From contig CM024759.1 of assembly GCA_014218235.1 (NCBI GenBank), positions 70,316,119 through 70,380,118 of the forward strand: 64,000 nucleotides of DNA, given 5' to 3'. Made by a program: the position numbers and the translations under genes. This stretch comes from Colocasia esculenta (lineage: Eukaryota > Streptophyta > Magnoliopsida > Alismatales > Araceae). The notes below the pieces were generated by a model. The model was not told the origin of the DNA and did not search any database. It saw nothing but the letters and a program-made list of their open reading frames with translations. Positions 48,911-58,147 of the stretch are shown one piece after another; the first letter of the stretch is position 1; each line of letters begins with the position of its first letter.

Positions 48911-50932
48911 TCTTGGCCCTTTTGGTACGGCAGCAAGCTAACCTAGAGGGGGGTGAATAGGTTTTCTGAAATTTGAAACAGAAACTTAAACACAGAAAAA
49001 TATCACTTGAAAGTTTGGTTAGTTTAGTGTGATGAAGAGTAGCAGTGCGGAAGCAAATAAACAATCATACAAATAACACAAGGGATTTATCCTGGTTCGG
49101 CCCTTCCCACATGGAAGTCCTACGTCCAGTCCCCAAGCAACCTCTTGGGATTTTACTAACCAAGGGTACAATCCCCCTCAAGGACAATACAACACCCAGC
49201 ACCCCAGCTGGTCTTCTTCTCTTTTCAGGGCAAGAAGGCAGCCCATTTCTTTTACAGGTCAAGAAGTCAACCTCTTCGTACAAACCCCAGTGTGGTTCTG
49301 CTAGACATAAACCCCTAGCTAGGTTCTATACTGTATACAGTCCTACAGCTGGACAAAGATCTTTCTTAGAAAAGAAAGAACATGACTGAGAGTTGGAACA
49401 AATGAAAACCAACTAAAATAACTCTCAACGAAAGACTCTCTCCCTCAGATTACAAGATGCACACAGAGAGAGTGAAGAGAGGAGAAGGAGCTTGAATGCT
49501 TGAGTGCTTCAGTTGCTTGAACACTTCTTTTTGGCTCAGGCTCTTTCTCTCTTTTCCTTTGAGTGTATGTGGCGTTGAGGTTCCTCACTGGTTGTACACT
49601 CCTTCAAAGATCTTCAGGAAAGATTTTTTTTTTCTTCATCCTTGCTTCATCTTTTATATGAGCAGTTGAATAAATCCGTTGGAGTTCTAGCCGTTGCTCA
49701 TCTTCTCTTTCTTCTGATAATTTGTGGTCTACGAGGTCTGCAAGCATAGAAGAAAGTGTTTAGATAACATAATATTTTTCTTAAGAAGGCTCATACCTCT
49801 AAGTTTTTGCTGTTATCTAGAAGTGGTAGGTAACCCTCTTTTTGTTCTGACAAGAGAGAAGAGATTCTGAAAAGATAAAAGAGAACTTCTGTCAGAAGTA
49901 TATTTGACTTTTCACTAGATGCCAAAACACTTTGAAATATAAAGGAAATCGATGTTTGAGAGGTCAAATCCATGTTTCGCTTATGAAATCCATGTTCTTT
50001 CAAGCAAATCCATGTTTGAGTGACCAAATCCATGTTTTTACAAGTGAATCCATGTTTGAGAAGTGAATCCATGTTTCACTTATCAAATCCTTATGAGAGC
50101 AAATCCATGTTTGAGAAGTGAATCCATGTTTCACTTATCAAATCCTTATGAGAGCAAATCCAAGTGAGAGCAAATCCATGTGAGAGCGAATACTTATGAG
50201 AGCAAATCCTTATGAGAGCGAATCGATGTGAGAGCGAATCCTTATGAGAGCGAATCGATGTGAGAGCGAATTCTTATGAGAGCGAATCGATGTGAGAGCG
50301 AATCCTTATGAGCTAGAGTGAATCGATGTAAGAGCGAATCCTTTTAAGAGCGAATCGATGCGAGAGCGAATCCTTATGAGAGCAAATCGATGTGAGAGAA
50401 AATCCTTATGAGAGCGAATTGATGTGAGAGTGAATCCTTATAAGAGTGAATCGATGTTAGAGCGAATCCTTATGAGAGCGAATCTTTATGAAAGCAAATC
50501 CTTATGAGACCAAATCCTTATGAGACCAAATCCTTATGAGACTGAATCCTTATGAGACCGAATCCTTATGAGACTGAATCATTATGAGACCGAATCCTTA
50601 TGAGACTGAATCCTTATGAGACCGAATCCTTATGAGACTAAATCATTATGGCACTTTGTGAACTGATATCGATGTATATTGAATGGACATCGATTTAGCT
50701 TTTTAGTGTAAATCACACAACAATGATGTCATGAAATTACATTTATTAGAAAAATATGATATTTAATTTATTATTAGAAAAACATGGTATTAAATATATT
50801 TATTATTTAATTAATCACATAAATTTATATTTATTAAGGAAAATATGATATTAAATATTTTAATAATAATTAATTAATCATAAATTTTGTTATCACCAAA
50901 ATATAAGGGTAAAATATAGGAGTGGTTCAACA
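48911..50932 (-). repeat. 5' LTR of the copia element
   Basis: 2022 bp. The first bases are TCTTGGCC where the sister LTR has TGTTGGCC, so the terminal TG is mutated. It is longer than the 3' LTR mainly because the 16-bp repeat array is longer (50090-50650). Confidence 0.92.
50090..50650. repeat. 16-bp VNTR in the copia 5' LTR
   Basis: Same units as 46085-46375 but about 34 copies, including a run of GAGACCGAATCCTTAT/GAGACTGAATCCTTAT variants. Confidence 0.9.
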
Positions 50933-51551
50933 ATTATCATTACATGGCCATTCTATTATCGTTCTCATGTGCTATTTTCATTATACCAGTGCTATTGTTC
51001 TCTTACTATCGTTACTTGCTCTACATAACTATACTCTTTAGTTACCCTGCCATTCAAAACGTTAATTATTTAAAGTATGCTTGTTCTCATGAGATATTAA
51101 GTCCTACTGTGCGTTATTCGCTCATCCTGTGTATTTATTTCATGTGTTCAGGTGAGTCGGATGATGACCACACTCACGAGGATGGGACTGAGGAAGATGT
51201 TCAAGAGTGACCAGTTTCAGCAACCCGTGCTTTAGTAGTTAGTTAATATAGTTATGAGTCAGTTAGTTGTTATGTAATAATTTGGATTTGAATAAAGTGC
51301 TTTGGGCCCTAGTTATGGCTCTGATAGATGGATGTAATGGATATTTGATGGATTATTAATGAAATTGGAGTTTATTTGATATTATCCAAATTGTACAATA
51401 GTTTGTTATTTATTTCTCGCTCTGTACTATTTAATAACTGTAATTTCGCTCTGATATTCCGCGTCGGGGCGTTACAGTATTACACTTCTTATTTTAATGT
51501 AGTTGTTTAGTATTGTATTTGTTTATATGTAATATTTCTTGCAGATGTTGA

Positions 51552-51965
51552 AGAAGTAGGCTAGGGGAAAAAAAAGGTGCGCTGGCCCTGTGTTTCTGAA
51601 TTTCACCTACTAACATGACAACCAATAGTTGACAGGAAAAGATTTGGGGGAGTTAGGTTCGGAGAAATGGAGAGGGACTGTCTACATGCCCATAGGGCCG
51701 CTGCAAATCTTCACGAACGCCTATTCACACTCATTGACTGCTCACAGATGCATGTTTGGTTCATCCATCTGTGAGGAGTCACTGAGTGTGAATAGGCATT
51801 TGTGAAGATTTGCAGCGGCCCCATGGACAAGTAAGTAGTCCCTCTCCATTTCTCCGAATCTGACTCCTCCAAATCTTTTCTTGTCAGCTACTGGTTGTCA
51901 TGTTAGTAGGTGAAATTCAAGAACATATGGCCAGTGCACCCTTTTTTTCCCTTTCCTACTGTTCA
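51552..51965. repeat. Long perfect-style hairpin, arms about 200 bases
   Basis: 51552-51767 is repeated in inverse orientation at 51771-51965 (for example GAAAAGATTTGG/CCAAATCTTTTC, GGCCGCTGCAAATCTTCACGA and its complement) with only a few mismatches and a loop of about 10-15 bases. A transcript would form a long double-stranded RNA. A single arm is found at 25930-26165. Confidence 0.92.
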
Positions 51966-52435
51966 GTACCTATAGCTTGCATAACATCTTCATAAAATTC
52001 TCAGGTTGCTTCACTATGTGGATAGTCCTTCTGTTTATTTATTTTCTCCTAGCCTACTAGACCATGATTTCCTCTATTTATTTAATTATTTTTTAAGTTG
52101 CACAAGCACTCATATTACTTTTCTTGTTCAATGCAAGTATTCATCTGTACAAATTGTGTAGGTTTTGGTGTTCTTTTCTGCTCAGATAATCTTTACATCC
52201 CCTTTCTATATATTTGTTGAACCAGCGAGCCTGGGTGGTGGCTCATATTTATTTAATTCAGCAAGCTTGAGTGGTGGCTCATGTTTATTTAATCCAGCGC
52301 TGGGTGGTGGCTCATATTTTTTGCAGGATGTGATTGTATGTGTGAATGTGAATGTGGATGTATGAATGAGAAGACGGAGAAAGCATGAATATGAATGAGT
52401 GAGATGAGCAGACCTTTTTTTTCATTTTTGCCCGT
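51966..52435. other. CACTA internal DNA, no gene seen
   Basis: A GGTGGTGGCTCATATTTATTTAAT-like word repeats three times at 52233-52320 and recurs at 55245-55310 near the right end (GAGCCTGGGTGGTGGCTCA). Confidence 0.6.
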
Positions 52436-52817
52436 TCAAGACTTGTGTTAGGATATATGACTTTACTGTCTTTTGATAGTAATGTCATATATCGAGCATA
52501 AAGTCTTGAATTGTCCAAGTTGGACAGTCTATGGATATTTGATTCATCTGTACATTCTTAATTTATTATATGTGTATTGTGATTGTCTTAAAATTTTGGT
52601 AGCGTCTCTTCACTCTTCTCCGATATACCAACTAATTTTAACTGCTCTTCTTGTCACTTGTATTTCATATAAGTGACTTTCTGAGCATAGTTAAAATTAG
52701 TAAATATTTGGGGTATATTGGAGAAGTGTGGGGAGATGCTGCCAAAGTTTTAAGACAATCTCAATATACATATAATAAATTAAGAATGTACAGATGAACC
52801 AAATATCCATAGATGGG
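52436..52817 (+). repeat. Two-hairpin cassette, copy 2
   Basis: Small hairpin 52436-52509 (TCAAGACTT...AAGTCTTGA, stem including GATATATGAC), a GTCCAAGTTGGAC palindrome, then a large hairpin about 52527-52817 with arms containing CTCCGATATACC and its relative. Same order and spacing as the reverse complement of 80-453, although stem sequences differ. It lies 260 bases upstream of the transposase ORF. Confidence 0.85.
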
Positions 52818-53077
52818 CATGACTTTTTGTAGGCACCCTTTTTTTTGCAGGAATCTATGCAGACATGTATGTGTGTGGAATGTATATGTGAAAATGCTCC
52901 CGGTATAGGGGAGGTGCTGTCGAAATTTTATTTGAATTGTCGATTAATTCATAATTATTGAATACAACTTAGAGATCGTTTGGATACAACTTACACTGAT
53001 TGGTTGTTGTCAATGCAGAACTATTACATCCTAAAATGATGAGACTTGATAAGAGTTAGATACAACTTAGAGATCGT

Positions 53078-54194
53078 TTGGATCCTAAATATGAGAAAGG
53101 AGTAGATGAGTTTTTAGATTTTGTTTTTCATGAACAAAGACAATCTTTCAGACATGGACGAAATCATGAGTTCATACAATGTCCATGTTGTAACTGTGTT
53201 AACGGATTGAAGTTGTCCCGAATGGATGTTGAAATTCACCTTAAAGTTGATGAATTTTGGACACAGTATACCAATTGGGTATGTCATGGAGAGACACCAT
53301 TAGTTGATGTTCAGCAAGTTAGCTCGTCTGCTAATGAAGCACAAGTAGAAGATCAAATTGATATAACAATTGAAATGTTATATGAGTTACAAGAGGCTGA
53401 AAAAGAGATGACAGAAGAGGAACATGAACCAAATCAGAGAGCAAGAGATTTTTATCAATTATTAGAAGATGCTTAAACACTGTTATATCCTGGTTGTGTC
53501 AAATTTTCAAAAATTGACATTTTTGTTGAAACTATTGCACATTAAAACCATGAACAAAGTGACAGCTTCTTGTATGGGAATGTTTCTTGAGTTGCTTAGA
53601 GAAGTATTACCAGGATGAGCTAATTTACCTCGAACATGGTATGAAATGAAGAAGACTATGAAAGATTTGGGGTTAGGTCATGAGAAGATAGATGCTTGTC
53701 AGAATGACTGTGTCTTGTTTCGAAATGAACATGAACATAGGGATCGATGTCCAGCATGTAATGCACCTAGGTACAAAGAAAATACGCAACAAGGTAGCCT
53801 GAAGAAGAGATGTCGCAAACTGGTGCCATACAAAATATTGCGTTATTTTCCAGTGAAAGATAGATTGCAAAGAATGTTCATGTCTTCTAAGATAGCCAAG
53901 TGGATGACATGGCACAAAGATGGACGAAGTCTCTCGAAAAATGGAATTATGCGACATCCTACTGACTCTAAAGCATGGAGACATTTCGATGATCAATATC
54001 CAGATTTTGCTGCAGAGGTACGCGACGTGAGACTCGGTTTAGTGACTGATGGGTTCAATCCATTTGATATGATGAGTAGCAAATACAGTGTATGGCCTGT
54101 GATGATAGTAGTTTATAATTTGCTGCCATGGATGTGCATGAAGCAGACGTTTATGATGATGTCATTACTTATTCCAGGTCCCAGCAGGTGTTGA
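53078..54194 (+). pseudogene. CACTA transposase TNPD-like (TNP2), truncated
   Basis: The first ORF (53078-53476) carries the transposase-associated domain: GVDEFLDFVF, IQCPCCNC, a DVEIHL motif and WVCHGE. After stops around 53474-53545, the TNP2 (Transposase_21) domain follows: LELLREVLPG, a TGA near 53616-53618, then LPRTWYEMKKTM and KIDACQNDCVLFR, CPACNAPRYK (zinc-binding Cys), LRYFPVKDRLQRMFMS, GIMRHPTDSKAW, RLGLVTDGFNPF, YNLLPWMCMKQ and LSLLIPGP. It stops at 54192-54194, where full-length relatives continue for hundreds of residues, so the catalytic C-terminal half is missing. Would have bound and cut the CACTA ends. Confidence 0.88.
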
Positions 54195-55142
54195 CTCCTT
54201 AGATTGGCAATCAATGTGCGAGATGTGGACTACTGGGGATGAGCGGGTAATATTTAAAATGCTTAGAATATAATTTTTTATGATTATTTTCTTTCTATAA
54301 ATGACAATAACTGTATATTCTTGTCTTTTTAGAGAGTTGCTGACCGAAATAAGCAAAACCGTGGCACTCAGTCTATGACATATAGACGGGGCAGGACTAG
54401 TCATTATCAGTTGATCAATGATTTTGTGAGTTATGTTTTATGAATTATATTATCACTTTCATTTAGTTACTTATATGTCTTTCTTATTTTGTCTCAATTT
54501 AAACAGTCTAATATGCATGGCCGTAATCCGCATCGATTGAGCTTTTCAAGATGGGTCGATGCAAAGACTTACCAGACGGCAATGAGAGTTGGGTAGATGA
54601 GGAGAGCAGGAGACGATATGTAAGTAACCTTATTTCTATTTCTTTTATGTGAATATGTTTTCATTACAATAGTTGTATCATTAATATTTTTTTTCTCTAC
54701 CTTTTGTGTAGGAGGCTATGACTCAGATGACTGCTCCTTCCTTAAACGTTGATGCCGAGAGCCATACCGCAGCGACTCCTGAGGACACCTTCATTTCGGT
54801 CATGGGAAAAGATCGACCTGGCCGTGTTCGCTGTGCGGGTAGTGGAGAGACGTTGAACACATGGTATAGATCTACATGAACATCTGCCAGTTCAGAGCGA
54901 GAAAGGATATTAATGCAAGAACAATTAAAAGCACAGGTAGAGGAGATGACTCAAATGCGAGAAAAGATTTATCGATTGGAGAATGTAGCTTCTAAGGTGG
55001 ACGAGATGAGCATACTCCTCTCCCAGATACAGGCATCACAGGCACGTACCTAGCATGCACCTCCTACAGTTCAGAGCGAGAGCGATAGCGAGACAGATGA
55101 GGCAACGGATGATTATCCTGATCATGATGATCATGTCTCTTG
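54195..55142 (+). pseudogene. CACTA TNPA-like (Transposase_24) gene, decayed
   Basis: Exon-like blocks separated by small introns with GT...AG edges: around 54200-54247 (MCEMWTTGDER), 54334-54425 (RNKQNRGTQSMTYRRGRTSHYQL), 54508-54619 (GNESWVDEESRRRY) and 54714-55142 (EAMTQM, then FISVMGKDRPGRVRCAGSG, the signature of plant Transposase_24). Stops TGA (54878-54880) and TAG (about 55051-55053) sit where Arg (CGA) and Gln (CAG) would fit. The last part has a coiled coil (LKAQVEEMTQMREKIYRLEN) and an acidic tail. TNPA-type proteins bind the subterminal repeats. It follows TNPD directly, so the intervening part of the element has been deleted. Confidence 0.82.
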
Positions 55143-55374
55143 ATTTCCCTCTTATTTTGTTACACTTTCACATTTTCTACTTTTCTGGATATTTGTATAA
55201 TAATATTTATGCATTATATTCCATGTGTGTGATTGAATGATCCAGCGAGCCTGGGTGGTGGCTCATATGTGTCTGATTGAATGATCCAGTGAGCCTGGGT
55301 GGTGGCTCAATATGTGATCGAATGATCATGTGGTTCATGCATGAATAGAGTGCAGTAATAAATAAATAAATAAT

Positions 55375-55844
55375 TCTTTCTGACAACATGTCAGCGGCTG
55401 GAAAGACGCTGCCAAAGGTACATATGTCCGCGGCTACCAAATGCTGACAAAAGTTAAAAATATGGCCGCGGAGCTTAGATCTGCTGACAATAAATATTTA
55501 AGGCAGCGGTTTCAGCCGCTGAGAAAAGAGACATATGTCTGCGGTTACAACCCACGGCCATAATATTCTAATGGTCGCGGCTTATAGTCGTTGTTGTAAA
55601 ATCTACGGCGGCGGCTTTTTTGACCGCTGCCAATAATACTTTATTTCCGCGGCTGTAAAAGGCGCGGACAAATAATATATATGTCAGCAGCGACAATAAA
55701 CCATGGACATAAGATCTGTCCATGGACTTTTTGGCAACGGTTGTGGCAGCGCTTTCATAGCCACGGACATAATAATATGTCAACGGTTTCTTAGTATTTG
55801 TCAGCGGCTTCCAACCACTAACAAATGTTCATTCTTTTGTAGTG
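55375..55844 (+). repeat. CACTA right subterminal repeats and terminus
   Basis: At least ten copies of CAGCGGCT/CCGCGGCT and complements, ending CTTTTGTAGTG at 55844, followed by TSD GTT. Confidence 0.88.
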
Positions 55845-55847
55845 GTT

Positions 55848-56929
55848 GGGGGGCCACCTCCCCCTCTTCCTCTTCGGCCTCCTCCTCGGCTGCTCGCTGC
55901 ACGACCTGCGGCGCTGCCTTAGCCTTGAGCTTCCTTTTGAGACTTATCTTTGGTCTCTTTTCAGCAGGCTAGGGGCCGGCCAGGCGGCGCTCTTTGGCGT
56001 CCTTAGTAGTGACGTCTTCACCCGTACGAGTCACGAAGGAGGTGATGATGATCTGTTCGGCGTAATTCACCATATCCCCATTGTCCCAACCAGCGGCCAA
56101 TTCCTCAGCGGCTGCACAAGGAAAAACGGTCAGGATAGTCTCTTAAACATACCCAAAAGATTAAAACGGAATCGAACACTTACTCCATGGTCAGATCAGG
56201 CCATTCTTGACGAGTTGAAACTCCATCAAGTAAAGCTCTGCGTTCCGCACCAGAGCTGAGTTCAGGCTATCTGAGGCTTTCACCTCGTCTTGGATCAGGA
56301 AGGGGTAGCGGTCCTTCTATGGCTCCCGAACTCGGGTTGGGAACCCCCACTCCGGTGCGTCAGCACGATGCTCGATGAAGAGGACACGGTGCGTCCATCC
56401 CTTGTTGTTGGAATTTTTGCTCCCGAACATGATCTACATCCTGTTCGGGTGGTGCTTGGTGTAATATACACTGAGTCCCTATTGTGGCAAAGCGTAAGGT
56501 TGAATTGCTCCCGGAACACATCCACAGAGCCATGCACTCCTCGAAGCTTGCAGATGATACATAAGATGCATATCGTCCTCCACGAATTTGGGGTCAGCTG
56601 AATGGGTGTGATCCCCCATGTGTTCAGCAGCGCCCTCGCTACTTTCGGCAGTGGTAGCCAGACTCCAGCCTGCAGAAGGTCGAGGGAGATCGCGAAACAA
56701 CCTAGCTTGTTCACCAGGTAGGACTCCTCTTCCTTGGCGAGGATGATGTCGTACTCCTCGCCAATCCGGAAGCGCTCTCGTAGCCCTCGAAGTAGCGGTA
56801 CTTCTCCCCATGGACTGCTCCTGGCGCCACCCCACTCGCTCCGGTGACAGCGGCACTTTCTTCCCGGGCTACCGCCGGAGCCACCTCGCTCACTCCGGTG
56901 ACTGCGACACTCTTCCCCTTCTGTGACAT
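55848..56929 (-). pseudogene. Tat antisense ORF, 5' half (Transposase_28-like)
   Basis: Start chosen at the ATG at 56927-56929 (MSQKGKS...). The N-terminal segment runs in one frame to about 56780, then a frameshift leads to ERFRIGEEYDIIL and the family core at 56714-56295 (GVWLPLPKVARALLNTWGI, LTPNSWRTICILCIICKLRG), which matches the 'putative gypsy type transposon' domain (Transposase_28). This ORF runs against pol, as in Tat elements with an antisense extra ORF. It continues at 20142-18758 beyond the CACTA. Function unknown; possible introns and decay near 56100-56290. Confidence 0.7.
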
Positions 56930-57336
56930 CGCTAACAAAGGGAGGAATGGAGAGGAAGAGGAAGCCGAAGGCTGCGAAGAAAGGGAGTAACAGAGGAACA
57001 TGAAGAAGGCAGCAAGCGCGGGTGTCGAAGGTTCAGAATGGAAGTAGAAGGCGTAAACCATCGCCTTCTCCCCCTCATCCTTATAAAGAAAGAGGGGCGC
57101 GAAAACCAAAAAGCAAAATGGCGGTCTTTTCTCAAAACGGACTGTTCAAACAAGTTGATCTACATCCTCCAGACGACAAATCATCTCCGTTATGATGATG
57201 GTTCCGTCCCTGAGGAGAGCACCAAACGACGTCAGAGGAGCCGTTCTCGCCTACCCAGTCTTTATCGCATTTAATGCGAGTGACAACCGAGCAGACCACC
57301 GCTGTCAGGTGTTGTGGTACCCAAGCCAGCCTAAGA

Positions 57337-57350
57337 GCGTGGGGGGCAAG
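57337..57350 (+). other. Polypurine tract of the Tat element
   Basis: GCGTGGGGGGCAAG immediately before the LTR start TGTGGTGG. Confidence 0.75.
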
Positions 57351-58147
57351 TGTGGTGGCTATTTCTAACCTCCTAGGCCTGCAAGACCCATCATGGTCCA
57401 TCACGGCCCATTATGACCCAACGGGCTAGTGTGGACTCCAGAGAGCACGCCACGTGTCCTCGGGTTCAGCCCAGTGCTCCTGAACACGTTCCAGTCACTA
57501 AGGTGTCTTAAGGTCTCTAGGCTGGTCTCCAGGCACTTTGTGACCTGTTCGGCCAGTGCTGCAAAGCCCACCGAGCAGGGCCTACGCGGACCTCTAAAGC
57601 AGCCCTATCGAACACAAGCATGCCTCCGGGTACCGAACAGCATAGCAGAACACAGAGCAGATGCCCTGCTCGGTACTCATCAACAAGGAGCCCCCAAGGC
57701 AACTGTCAGCCTCCCTGGCAGTTAATGAGGCGGTGCAACACACGTCCCACAGTACGGTATTAACTACAAAGGATCCCAACAGGCGTCTCAACGGGCAAAC
57801 TCTTGCTTGGGAACCTGAACCGCCGTGTCCGCTTGCTCATCATGAGAGAGATCCTGTCTGGACTCTTCACCTCCCTCGCCTATAAAAGGCACAAATGACC
57901 CCCATGCAAAGGTACGAAAAACTCTCATCACACACACGCCCTCGCGCGACACACACACACGCTAGAGAACCTTCCTTCTAAAGCCTCTACAGTCTTATCT
58001 GACTTTGGCATCGGAGAGTTCCCCCCAGTTCTTCAACCGGGACCCCTTATTTTTTGCGGGTCATCGTCCACACCGGCAATCGTCTTCCCTTTCTCTTCGT
58101 AGTGGAGGCTCGTTTGGCTCAGGTCCAAACAAAAAAACACCACCACA
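57351..58147 (+). repeat. 3' LTR of the Tat element, 797 bp
   Basis: Starts TGTGGTGGCTA and ends AACACCACCACA, giving the inverted ends TGTGGTGG/CCACCACA. A TATA box TATAAAAG lies at 57881-57888 with a plausible start about 30 bases downstream. The next five bases are GTCGG (58148-58152), the expected TSD, but the left partner is lost with the 5' end. Confidence 0.85.
57881..57888 (+). promoter_or_regulatory. TATA box of the Tat LTR
   Basis: TATAAAAG inside CTCGCCTATAAAAGGC, oriented toward the FAD4-like gene about 1.57 kb downstream. Confidence 0.75.

Larger units (their letters stand above)
44911..50932 (-). mobile_element. Gag-only Ty1/copia retrotransposon
   Basis: Complete element on the minus strand with TSD ATTAT (44906-44910, 50933-50937): 3' LTR 44911-46657, polypurine tract, gag pseudogene, PBS 48897-48908, 5' LTR 48911-50932. 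The 2.25-kb interior encodes gag only; no integrase, RT or RNase H is present, so it depended on another copia element. Gag type (UBN2-like with zinc knuckles and a C-terminal coiled coil) fits Ty1/copia, perhaps the SIRE/Maximus branch. Inserted in the solo LTR 41126-51476. Confidence 0.9.
41126..51476 (+). mobile_element. Solo Tekay-like LTR with two nested insertions
   Basis: Starts TGTAGCAACC and ends GGGGCGTTACA, flanked by 5-bp TSD GTATT (41121-41125 and 51477-51481). Only one LTR is present and no PBS or gag follows, so it is a solo LTR left by LTR-LTR recombination. Without the insertions (42529-43857 plus TSD; 44911-50932 plus TSD) it is about 3.0 kb and collinear with 26168-29170. 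It interrupts the CACTA just before the hairpin region. Confidence 0.92.
20143..55844 (+). mobile_element. CACTA transposon-delimited segment, 35.7 kb, heavily nested
   Basis: Ends are CACTACAAG (20143) and CTTTTGTAGTG (to 55844), with GTT on both sides, and removal restores the Tat antisense ORF region. Both ends have subterminal arrays of (C/G)GCGGCT and AGCCGC words. Decayed transposase genes lie near the right end. The segment has grown by insertions (LTR fragments, two solo LTRs, a copia element, MITEs) and contains two copies of the CACTA 5' half (20143-26165 and about 35860-41121 plus 51482 onward) with a GC-rich F-box gene region between them. Either one CACTA captured and duplicated DNA internally, or two elements have merged. 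Confidence 0.8.
5356..58147 (+). mobile_element. Tat-lineage Ty3/gypsy retrotransposon, 5'-truncated, nested
   Basis: The fragments read in order as protease, reverse transcriptase, RNase H, integrase, an antisense extra ORF, a polypurine tract and a 3' LTR, the layout of Tat/Retand-type plant elements. Coding pieces join across two large insertions: the Tekay-like element at 7205-16151 splits RNase H, and the CACTA at 20143-55844 splits the antisense ORF. The 5' LTR, gag and most of protease are absent; the left junction is with a Tekay-like remnant at about 5355. The remaining element, without insertions, is about 8 kb. All reading frames carry stops or frameshifts, so it is dead. Confidence 0.8.

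Noticed and set aside
50090..50650. Regular short repeats that could be mistaken for a CRISPR-like array
   Set aside because: The units are contiguous 16-bp tandem repeats without unique spacers, inside a plant retrotransposon LTR.
35860..55844. A separate, complete second CACTA element starting at about 35860
   Set aside because: Its outermost terminus is not intact and no second right end exists, so two full elements cannot be shown; kept as an alternative for the duplicated 5' half.
57038..57885. Short + and - ORFs in and before the Tat 3' LTR
   Set aside because: Overlap the LTR, polypurine tract and antisense ORF; no motifs.
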